A stretch of DNA of 9,412 nucleotides from assembly GCA_946482115.1 (NCBI GenBank), contig CAMLQP010000096.1, forward strand, positions 1-9,412, given 5' to 3'. The notes beneath the pieces are model-generated. The model saw only the letters and a list, made by a program, of their open reading frames with translations. It was not told the DNA's origin and made no database searches. The stretch's first letter is position 1. The number at the start of each line of letters is the position of its first letter. The stretch comes from an uncultured Comamonadaceae bacterium (GTDB taxonomy: Bacteria > Pseudomonadota > Gammaproteobacteria > Burkholderiales > Burkholderiaceae). Of the stretch, positions 1 to 6,250 are shown piece after piece. The position numbers and the translations under genes were made by a program.

Positions 1-112
1 TGGCGGCCACGACCTTCAGGCCGGCGGCCTCGAAACGGGCGTAGATCTGGCCGATGACGTTCTTGGCGACGGCATCGGGTTTGATGATGGACAGGGTGCG
101 TTCGATGGCCAT
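1..112 (-). CDS. ndk: Nucleoside diphosphate kinase, N-terminal fragment (cut by window edge)
   Basis: Ndk transfers the gamma-phosphate of ATP to other nucleoside diphosphates through a phospho-histidine, keeping NTP and dNTP pools balanced in the cytoplasm. Only the first 37 codons are visible. The start reads [20 protein letters not shown], the highly conserved Ndk N-terminus, with the nucleotide-binding lysine in IIKPD at residue 11. The catalytic histidine and most of the roughly 140-residue protein lie outside the window. The ATG at 112-110 is preceded by AAGGA (122-118) with a 5-nt spacer, which fixes the start. It is the last visible gene of the minus-strand run rluD-scpB-rluB-ndk, about 80 bp after the rluB stop. 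That gap contains several inverted repeats and a possible -10 box, so ndk may have its own promoter as well as read-through from rluB. Confidence 0.95.
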   Translation of the reverse strand, partial: MAIERTLSIIKPDAVAKNVIGQIYARFEAAGLKVVAA

Positions 113-117
113 GATGG

Positions 118-122
118 TCCTT
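118..122 (-). promoter_or_regulatory. Shine-Dalgarno of ndk
   Basis: AAGGA lies 5 nt before the ndk ATG on the minus strand and supports that start codon. Confidence 0.7.
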
Positions 123-136
123 GGAGGTTTGAAGTG

Positions 137-158
137 GGTTTCCGGATTCCGGAAAACC
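137..158. repeat. Inverted repeat in the rluB-ndk gap (stem-loop in ndk leader)
   Basis: On the plus strand GGTTTCCGG (137-145) faces CCGGAAAACC (149-158) across the loop ATT. This gives a 9-bp stem with a single-A bulge. In the transcript running towards ndk it lies 25 nt before the ndk ATG and just upstream of the Shine-Dalgarno, so it could be a leader hairpin or part of an attenuator or terminator. No run of T follows on the minus strand, so it is not a textbook intrinsic terminator. Confidence 0.55.
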
Positions 159-171
159 GGCTATTTTAGCC
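159..171. repeat. Short palindrome containing a possible ndk -10 box
   Basis: GGCTATTTTAGCC pairs as GGCTA/TAGCC around a 3-nt loop. Read on the minus strand, 168-163 is TAAAAT, 5 of 6 matches to the sigma-70 -10 consensus and about 50 nt before the ndk ATG. No good -35 is visible at 15-18 bp, so a promoter here is only a suggestion. Confidence 0.4.
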
Positions 172-185
172 TGAGCGGCGCTCAG
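171..185. repeat. Perfect stem-loop just after the rluB stop
   Basis: CTGAGC (171-176) and GCTCAG (180-185) form a perfect 6-bp stem with a 3-nt loop, 7 nt beyond the rluB stop codon. Its position fits a 3'-end stabiliser or weak terminator for rluB mRNA. The next bases on the minus strand are GCTAAAATAGCC rather than a T-tract, so factor-independent termination is doubtful. Confidence 0.5.
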
Positions 186-192
186 TCCCGTG

Positions 193-1531
193 TCAGCGGC
201 CGCCCTTGCGGGAACGGTTGCCGCCACCGCCGCCGCCATTGCGGCGCCCGCCACCCGGCGGGCCGGCGTCGCGGCGTCGCTGCAGCGAATCGGCGCCGAT
301 GTAGCCGTAGCTGGTTTTCATCGGATCGGGTTGTCCGCCGCTCCCGCCGCCCGGTTTGCCGCCGGGCTTGCCGCCGCGCTTGGGGCGCGGCACGAAGGCG
401 CTGGCCTCGTGCGAGACGCCCGGCGGCACGCGGTCGGCGTTGCCCTGGTAGGGGCGGTCTTGACGGTCCTGACGGCCCGGACGGTCGGGACGGTCCTGGT
501 AGTCACCCGCCGGCCCCTGCGGGCGCGACGGGCGGGGGCCGCCCTTCTTGTTGCGACGCGCGGCCGGGTGGCGGTTGGCGCCACGGCCCGGTCGTCCGTC
601 GCCCTCGCCGGGCACTGGCCGCTGCAGGCCGGCCGCATCGCCCAGGCGCTCGATGTCGCGCTGGTCCAGCTCCAGCCAGAAGCCGCGCTTCAGACCGCGC
701 GGCAGCTGCATGGCTCCGTAGCGGATGCGGATCAGCCGGCTGACCGCATGGCCCACGGCCTCGAACATGCGGCGCACCTCGCGGTTGCGCCCCTCGGCGA
801 TGGTGACGCGATACCAGCAGTTGGCGCCTTCGCCGCCACCGTCCTCGATGCTGCCGAACTGGGCCTGGCCGTCATCGAGCTGCACGCCGTCGAGCAGGCG
901 CTGCTTCTCCTCGTTGGACAGCGCGCCCAGCACGCGCACGGCGTACTCGCGCTCCAGGCCGAAGCGCGGATGCATGAGCTTGTTGGCCAGTTCGCCGGAA
1001 TTGGTGAAGAGCAGCAGGCCTTCGGTGTTCAGGTCGAGCCGGCCGACCGACTGCCATTTGCCCTGCTGCAGCTTGGGCAGACGGCGGAACACGGTGGGGC
1101 GGTTCTGCGGGTCGTCGTGGGTGACGACCTCGCCGGCGGGCTTGTGGTAGGCCAGCACGCGCGGCAGCGGCGGCGTCATGCGCACGCGGATGGGCCTGCC
1201 GTTGACCTTCACGCTGTCGCCGTGCTGGATGCGCTGGCCGATGTGGGCAGGCTCGCCGTTGACCGAGATGCGGCCTTCGAGGATGAGCTGCTCCATCTCC
1301 AGCCGCGAACCCAGGCCAGCCTGGGCCAGCACCTTGTGCAGCTTGGGCGACTCCGCCTGCGGCGCCAGCACGCGCTTGGGCGGGGCAGCAGGGGCCTCCT
1401 GTTCGGCGTCGAAGCTGCCGCTGATCACGTCCTCGAAACGCAGCGCCTCGTCATCGGCGCCCGCCCCGGCAGGCGCGGGCACGGAAACGGCCCGGGGCTC
1501 GTCGGCGTCGGGGGTGAAGTCGTCGGCGGGA

Positions 1532-1551
<20 letters not shown>
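193..1551 (-). CDS. rluB: 23S rRNA pseudouridine synthase RluB (RsuA family) with long basic low-complexity tail
   Basis: RluB isomerises a uridine of 23S rRNA (U2605 in E. coli) to pseudouridine during large-subunit assembly. The 452-residue product has a Pro/Ala/acidic leader (1-65), an S4 RNA-binding domain (about 69-115: [13 protein letters not shown]...ISVNG) and an RsuA-type catalytic domain (about 130-300). The motif [20 protein letters not shown] at 170-189 carries the presumed catalytic Asp173. [11 protein letters not shown] at 253-263 is another family signature. E. coli RluB has about 290 residues; the extra length is the leader plus a tail of about 140 residues (310-452) rich in Arg, Gly, Pro, Lys and Asp. 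The tail includes a five-fold xDR tripeptide repeat and [11 protein letters not shown]. Such tails are common in Burkholderiales RluB and may bind RNA (inference). The ATG overlaps the end of scpB by 20 nt and has AGGA 8 nt upstream, so co-translation with scpB is likely. Confidence 0.93.
454..498 (-). repeat. Five tandem 9-bp units encoding xDR tripeptides in the RluB tail
   Basis: Read in the coding direction the units are CAGGACCGT, CCCGACCGT, CCGGGCCGT, CAGGACCGT and CAAGACCGC, with no gaps. They encode [15 protein letters not shown] (residues 352-366). Units 1 and 4 are identical; the others differ at 2-3 positions. The in-frame period means unit gain or loss would change tail length without a frameshift. 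Confidence 0.85.
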
Positions 1552-2203
<652 letters not shown>

Positions 2204-2253
2204 GGAACGTTAATCAGACTGGTGCGATAGACGGCCGCCAGCGGCGCCGCGGG

Positions 2254-2286
2254 GGCCAGGCCGCCGCCGGAGGGCGAGGCCTGGTC
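2254..2286. repeat. Inverted repeat in the rluD-scpB gap
   Basis: CCAGGCC (2256-2262) and GGCCTGG (2278-2284) form a perfect 7-bp stem. A G-U and a G-C pair extend it outwards to 2254/2286, and the GC-rich loop can pair further. It lies 11 nt beyond the rluD stop and about 50 nt before scpB. No T-tract follows on either strand, so it is more likely an mRNA structure between the two genes than a true intrinsic terminator. The rest of this gap of about 90 bp (2204-2296) shows nothing else recognisable. Confidence 0.45.
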
Positions 2287-2296
2287 GAAAGGCGGG

Positions 2297-3244
2297 TCAG
2301 GACGCGAAAGCCTGCCACCATCTGGAGCCATTGTATTGCAGGCCGGCCGCCTTCAGCGCGCCGGCCATGTCGGGCGGCAGGCCACGCTCGAACACCAGCG
2401 GCCGGCCGTCCACCGGATGCGACAGCGCCAGGCGGTGGGCGTGCAGGGCCTGGCGCTCCAGGCCCAGGCCTGGCCGGCCACCGTACAGGGCGTCGCCGAC
2501 GAGCGGGTGCCCCAGCCAGGCCATGTGGACCCGGATCTGGTGCGTGCGCCCGGTGTGCAGCTTGCATGCCACCAGGGTGTGGCCCCCGCCCGAATCCAGC
2601 ACGCGAACGGTGGTCTGCGCCGGCTTGCCCGAGGTGGCCTGCGGCGACAGCGCGGCCATGCGCAAGCGATTGGCCGAATCGCGGCCGATGGCGCGGTCGA
2701 CCACCACCCTGTCGTCGCGCCGCCAGTCGCCGTGGGCCAAGGCCACATAAAGCCGCTCGACTTCGCGCGCGGCGATCATGGCGGTCAGCGCGTCGAAGGC
2801 GCGCGGGCTCCTGGCCACCAGCATCAGGCCCGAGGTGTCCTTGTCCAGCCGGTGCACGATGCCGGCGCGCGGCAGGTGCTGGGCCCCGGCGTGATGGGCC
2901 AGCAGGCCGTTGAGCAACGTGCCGCTCCAGTGGCCGGCGGCCGGGTGCACCACCAGCCCGGCAGGCTTGGCGATCACCAGCAGGTCGTCGTCCTCGTGAA
3001 CCACGTCCAGCGCCATGGCCTCGGGGGCGAAAGCCGAGGCCTGGGCCGTGGGGCGCAGCTCCACCTGAAGGGCGTCGCCGGCCTTGAGGCGGTGCGCGGG
3101 CTTTTTCAGCGGCGCGCCGTTGAGTGCCACCGCCCCGTCAGCGATCAGCTGCTGCAGGTAGGCCCTCGAAAGACCCTCGAGCCGCTGGGCCAGCACGCGG
3201 TCGGCGCGCACGCCGTGGCCGGCCTCGTCCACCCGCAAGGTCAT
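2297..3244 (-). CDS. rluD: 23S rRNA pseudouridine synthase RluD (RluA family)
   Basis: RluD makes the pseudouridines of helix 69 of 23S rRNA (1911, 1915, 1917 in E. coli), needed for normal ribosome assembly and termination. From the ATG at 3244 the protein has 315 residues, close to the 326 of E. coli. It has an S4 domain (about 8-60: RADRVLAQRLEGLSRAYLQQ) and a catalytic domain with HRLDKDTSG at 131-139, where Asp134 is the presumed nucleophile. KLHTGRTHQIRVH (228-240) and GDALYGG are further RluA-family signatures. The frame stays open to a TTG at 3313 (338 residues). I prefer the ATG: it aligns with the E. coli N-terminus, while the extension contains a rare ATA codon, has low GC3 and covers the bamD -10 box. 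It is divergent from bamD, a common arrangement. The gene pgeF (yfiH), often found after rluD, is missing; scpB follows instead. Confidence 0.93.
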   Translation of the reverse strand: MTLRVDEAGHGVRADRVLAQRLEGLSRAYLQQLIADGAVALNGAPLKKPAHRLKAGDALQVELRPTAQASAFAPEAMALDVVHEDDDLLVIAKPAGLVVHPAAGHWSGTLLNGLLAHHAGAQHLPRAGIVHRLDKDTSGLMLVARSPRAFDALTAMIAAREVERLYVALAHGDWRRDDRVVVDRAIGRDSANRLRMAALSPQATSGKPAQTTVRVLDSGGGHTLVACKLHTGRTHQIRVHMAWLGHPLVGDALYGGRPGLGLERQALHAHRLALSHPVDGRPLVFERGLPPDMAGALKAAGLQYNGSRWWQAFAS

Positions 3245-3295
3245 CCGCTCGGCGTCGAGCTCCGCATCATCCCCTTCTGCGGAGGGGGCCGTCGA

Positions 3296-3301
3296 TATAA
3301 T
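3296..3301 (+). promoter_or_regulatory. -10 box of the bamD promoter (TATAAT)
   Basis: A perfect TATAAT sits 45 bp before the bamD ATG, predicting a transcript start near 3308 and a leader of about 38 nt. No convincing -35 hexamer is seen 15-18 bp upstream, so the promoter may depend on an activator or be less canonical. On the opposite strand the overlapping 3299-3294 reads TATATC (4 of 6), a possible rluD -10 if rluD starts at 3244. Confidence 0.6.
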
Positions 3302-3330
3302 GCCTGCGGTCAAATCGGTTCTTTCTCTCT

Positions 3331-3338
3331 GAGAGGTG
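3331..3338 (+). promoter_or_regulatory. Shine-Dalgarno of bamD
   Basis: GAGAGGTG contains AGAGG and AGGTG 8-10 nt before the ATG at 3347. It decides this start within a frame that is open for more than 1 kb upstream, where it is only an antisense shadow of rluD. Confidence 0.6.
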
Positions 3339-3346
3339 TGCGCGCA

Positions 3347-4150
3347 ATGTCCTTGTCCAGATTATCCGTTGTGACGCTGACCCTGGCGGCCGTCCTCGGC
3401 CTGAGCGCCTGCTCGTCCACCCCCGAGAAGGATGTCACGGTCGACTGGAGCCCCAACAAGCTCTACGCCGAGGCCATGGACGAGCGCAACTCGGGCGGCT
3501 ACGAGAAGGCCGTGACCTATTTCGAAAAGCTGGAAGGGCGCGCCGCCGGCACGCTGCTGGCCCAGCAGGCCCAGCTCGAAAAGGCCTTCACCCACTACCG
3601 TGCGAATGAGAAGGCCCAGGCCCAGGTCACGCTGGACCGCTTCATCCGCCTGCACCCCAGCAGCCCGGCGATGGATTACGCCCTCTACCTCAAGGGCATC
3701 GTCAACTTCAATGACAACCTGGGCATGTTCGGCTTCATTTCCCGCCAGGACCTGTCCGAGCGCGACCAGAAGGCAGCCAAGCTGTCGTTCGAGTCCTTCT
3801 CCGAGCTGGTGACGCGTTTCCCCGATTCGCGCTACTCGCCCGACGCCCGCCTGCGCATGACCTACATCGTGAACGCGCTGGCCCAGTACGAAGTCCACGT
3901 GGCGCGCTATTACTTCACCCGCGGCGCCTACGTGGCGGCCATCAACCGGGCCCAGGTGGCGCTGTCCGAGTTCCGCGATGCGCCCGCGCTGGAAGAGGCG
4001 CTGTTCATCATGGTCCGCGCCTACGACGCGCTGGGCATGGAAAACCTGCGCGACGACACGAAACGCGTGATGGAGAAGAACTTTCCCAACAGCGAGTACC
4101 TCGTGCGCGGGTTCAAGTCCAAGGACGAGCCCTGGTGGAAGATCTGGTGA
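3347..4150 (+). CDS. bamD: Outer membrane protein assembly factor BamD (ComL lipoprotein)
   Basis: BamD is the essential lipoprotein of the BAM complex, which with BamA folds and inserts beta-barrel proteins into the outer membrane from the periplasmic side. The 267-residue product begins with a lipoprotein signal: one Arg near the start, a hydrophobic stretch (about 6-19) and the lipobox LSAC, giving a lipidated Cys22 after signal peptidase II cleavage. The mature part is built of TPR-like helix pairs, for example NKLYAEAMDERNSGGYEKAV, LDRFIRLHPSSPAMDYALYLKG, LVTRFPDSRYSPDARLRM and ARYYFTRGAYVAAINRAQ, typical of YfiO/ComL. E. coli BamD has 245 residues. The basic and aromatic end KDEPWWKIW agrees with betaproteobacterial homologues as I recall them. 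It has its own promoter box and Shine-Dalgarno, is divergent from rluD and converges on the helicase gene with 9 bp between the stops. Confidence 0.96.
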   Translation: MSLSRLSVVTLTLAAVLGLSACSSTPEKDVTVDWSPNKLYAEAMDERNSGGYEKAVTYFEKLEGRAAGTLLAQQAQLEKAFTHYRANEKAQAQVTLDRFIRLHPSSPAMDYALYLKGIVNFNDNLGMFGFISRQDLSERDQKAAKLSFESFSELVTRFPDSRYSPDARLRMTYIVNALAQYEVHVARYYFTRGAYVAAINRAQVALSEFRDAPALEEALFIMVRAYDALGMENLRDDTKRVMEKNFPNSEYLVRGFKSKDEPWWKIW

Positions 4151-4167
4151 GCCCCCTGCTCAGGGCT
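4150..4167. repeat. Short inverted repeat between the bamD and helicase stop codons
   Basis: AGCCC (4150-4154) and GGGCT (4163-4167) can pair across an 8-nt loop. The element starts at the last base of the bamD stop and contains the helicase stop codon (4162-4160). No T-tract follows on either strand. It may mark the 3' ends of both convergent transcripts, but the stem is only 5 bp. Confidence 0.3.
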
Positions 4168-6157
4168 TGACCAGTTCACCGAGCAGCGCGTCAAGCTCCT
4201 CGGCCGTTTCCAGCCAGCGCATCGGCGGCAGGCCCGCCAGCAGCTTCTTGCCGTAGCCCATGCGGCGCAGCCGCACGTCGCACACCACCAGCGCGCCGCG
4301 GTCCTGCTCGCTGCGGATCAGCCGGCCGGCCCCCTGCTTGAGCGCGATGGCAGCCTCGGGCAACGAATAGGCCGCGAACGCGCTGCCCCCCTCCCCCTCG
4401 ATGCGCCGGCTGCGGGCTTCGACCAGCGGGTCGTCCGGCGGGGGAAAAGGCAGTTTGTCGATCACCACCAGCTGCAGCACGTCGCCCGGCAGGTCCACGC
4501 CCTCCCAGAACGAGGCCGAGGCCACCAGCACCGCGCCCCGCCCCCCCACGCCGGCGGCCCGCTGGAAGGCGGCCACCAGCTCACGCTTGGGCGACTCGCC
4601 CTGGACCAGCACCTCCAGCGGCGACGCCTCGTCGGCGCACGACTGTCGCAGGCGCTCGGCGATGCCCTGGACCGCCCGCAGTGTGGTGGTGAGCACCAGC
4701 GTGCGGCCGCCCAGGCGGGTGGCCCAGCCCCAGGCACGGCGCGCCACGGCATCGGTGTGCCCGGGATCCGAGGGCATGGGCAGGTCGGGCGGCACGAACA
4801 GCCCGGCCTGCCGGGGGTAGTCGAAGGGACTGGCCACGCGCAGCGTGCTGTGGCCCTTCAGCCCGAGCGGGCCGGTGAACCAGGACATCGCGTCGTCGGT
4901 GCCCAGCGTGGCCGAGGTGAAGACCCAGCTGGCGCCGGCCTGACCGTGCCGCTGCAGCACCTTCGCCTGGAAAGCCTGCGCCACGTCCAGCGGCGTCAGC
5001 ACCAGCCGGAAGCCGGCCCCTTGTTCCACCCAGCGGGCGGCGTCGAAACTGCCGTCGGGTTCGCAGATGGTGTGCAGCCGCTGCTGCAGCTCCAGCGCGC
5101 GCTCGGCCGCGCGCGCCAGGTCGGGCGACGACTCGGCTACGCTGGCCAGCGCCTCGTGCAATTGCAGCAGCGCCCCTTCCAGCGCCGCCAGTCCGCCCAG
5201 CCAGCCGTCGCCCTCGAGCCCATCGGGCACGGCGCGCATCCAGCGTCGCCGCCCACCGCCACCGCCGCGCTGCGGGCTCAGCTCCAGCCGCAGGTCCTGC
5301 ACGGCATGCTCGACGGCTCCCGCCAGTCCGTTCCAGTCGTGCTGGCCCCGGGCCGACTGCAGGCCATGGGCCAGTGAGTCGCGTGCCAGGTCGATCAGGT
5401 GACCGCTGGACAGCTGCAGGCCCAGGAACACCACGCCGATCTCGTTGAGCTGGTGGGCCTCGTCGAAGATCACCAGGTCCGCGCTCGGCAGCAGTTCGGC
5501 CACGCCGGACTCGCGCACGGCCACGTCGGCGAAGAACAGGTGGTGGTTCACGACCACGAGGTCGGCCGCCAGCGCTTCCCGCCGCGCGACGTTCACATGG
5601 CACTCCCGGAATTGCGGGCAGTCCGAGCCCAGGCAGTTCTCGCGCGTGGAAGTGACCAGGGGCAGCACTGGCGAGCGGTCGTCGAGCCCGGCCACCTCGG
5701 CCAGATCTCCGCTGCGGGTCTGCCCGGCCCAGGTTTCGATGCGCGCCAGCCACAGCAGCGTGTGGCGCTGCCCCGGCGGCACCAGCTGCCGCGCCTGACC
5801 CAGGCGGTGCACGCACAGGTAGCTGGAGCGCCCCTTGAGCAGCGCGGTCCGCAGCGGCAGGCCGGTGGCCGCCAGCACGGCGGGCAGGTCACGGTTGAAA
5901 AGCTGGTCCTGCAACGCCTTGGTGGCGGTGGACACCAGCACGCGCCGCCCGCTCAGCAGGGCGGGCACCAGGTAGGCGTAGGTCTTGCCCACGCCCGTGC
6001 CGGCCTCGACGACCAGCACCCCCCGCGAATCGACGACCCGCGCCACCGCGAGGGCCATGGCCTGCTGGCCTTCGCGCGGACGGTACGCCCCGCCCTGCCG
6101 CGACAGCGGCCCCTCGGCGGCGAAGAACGCCGCAACCTCATGCTCAAGTGGACTCAA
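4160..6157 (-). CDS. yoaA: DinG/YoaA-type iron-sulphur ATP-dependent DNA helicase
   Basis: This is a superfamily 2, XPD-like 5'-3' DNA helicase acting in repair of damaged or stalled replication forks; E. coli YoaA works with HolC, the chi subunit of DNA polymerase III. The 665-residue product shows a Q-motif-like YRPREGQQ (25-32), Walker A EAGTGVGKT (51-59) and DEAH at 232-235. Further motifs are FTSATL (413-418), SFWEGVDLPG (549-558) and motif VI QGAGRLIRSEQDRG (608-621). Four cysteines between motifs I and II (C115, C175, C180, C186) are placed as the 4Fe-4S ligands. A glycine/arginine stretch (298-305) looks like a flexible insertion. The start is TTG at 6157, supported by GAAGGA 5 nt upstream; the next in-frame ATG (residue 34) would cut off the Q motif. 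Length and Fe-S cysteines favour YoaA over DinG, but the two are close, so the symbol is less sure than the family. Confidence 0.9.
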   Translation of the reverse strand: MSPLEHEVAAFFAAEGPLSRQGGAYRPREGQQAMALAVARVVDSRGVLVVEAGTGVGKTYAYLVPALLSGRRVLVSTATKALQDQLFNRDLPAVLAATGLPLRTALLKGRSSYLCVHRLGQARQLVPPGQRHTLLWLARIETWAGQTRSGDLAEVAGLDDRSPVLPLVTSTRENCLGSDCPQFRECHVNVARREALAADLVVVNHHLFFADVAVRESGVAELLPSADLVIFDEAHQLNEIGVVFLGLQLSSGHLIDLARDSLAHGLQSARGQHDWNGLAGAVEHAVQDLRLELSPQRGGGGGRRRWMRAVPDGLEGDGWLGGLAALEGALLQLHEALASVAESSPDLARAAERALELQQRLHTICEPDGSFDAARWVEQGAGFRLVLTPLDVAQAFQAKVLQRHGQAGASWVFTSATLGTDDAMSWFTGPLGLKGHSTLRVASPFDYPRQAGLFVPPDLPMPSDPGHTDAVARRAWGWATRLGGRTLVLTTTLRAVQGIAERLRQSCADEASPLEVLVQGESPKRELVAAFQRAAGVGGRGAVLVASASFWEGVDLPGDVLQLVVIDKLPFPPPDDPLVEARSRRIEGEGGSAFAAYSLPEAAIALKQGAGRLIRSEQDRGALVVCDVRLRRMGYGKKLLAGLPPMRWLETAEELDALLGELVKP

Positions 6158-6162
6158 GAAAT

Positions 6163-6168
6163 TCCTTC
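6163..6168 (-). promoter_or_regulatory. Shine-Dalgarno deciding the TTG start of the helicase gene
   Basis: GAAGGA on the minus strand ends 5 nt before the TTG at 6157-6155. It is the reason for accepting a TTG start here. Confidence 0.7.
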
Positions 6169-6178
6169 AGACTTGCGC

Positions 6179-6187
6179 TAATAATAC
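6179..6187. promoter_or_regulatory. AT-rich box, possible shared -10 region of two divergent genes
   Basis: TAATAATAC stands out in very GC-rich surroundings, between the helicase gene and the phosphatase gene. On the plus strand AATAAT (6180-6185) matches the -10 consensus at 5 of 6 positions. On the minus strand TATTAT (6186-6181) also matches 5 of 6. Predicted transcripts would start near 6192 rightwards and near 6174 leftwards. No good -35 hexamer is visible for either direction, so assignment is tentative. Confidence 0.4.
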
Positions 6188-6250
6188 GTGCGCATGAGCC
6201 GCCTGCCGCCCACCTACACGCCCGCGAAGCCCTCCACCTCCCCAAGCACC

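Noticed and set aside
3105..3116. Run of five T after GC-rich sequence near 3110
   Set aside because: It lies inside the rluD coding region (a Lys-Lys codon pair on the minus strand), with no good stem before it, so it is not a terminator.
2336..3346. 337-codon in-frame upstream extension of bamD
   Set aside because: It is antisense to rluD, and the real bamD begins with a lipoprotein signal at 3347 behind a Shine-Dalgarno and TATAAT box. A lipobox 359 residues into a protein would make no sense.
4581..5816. 411-codon minus-strand frame inside the helicase gene
   Set aside because: It overlaps the helicase in another frame of the same strand and has a random-looking Arg/Ala/Gly composition with no motif.
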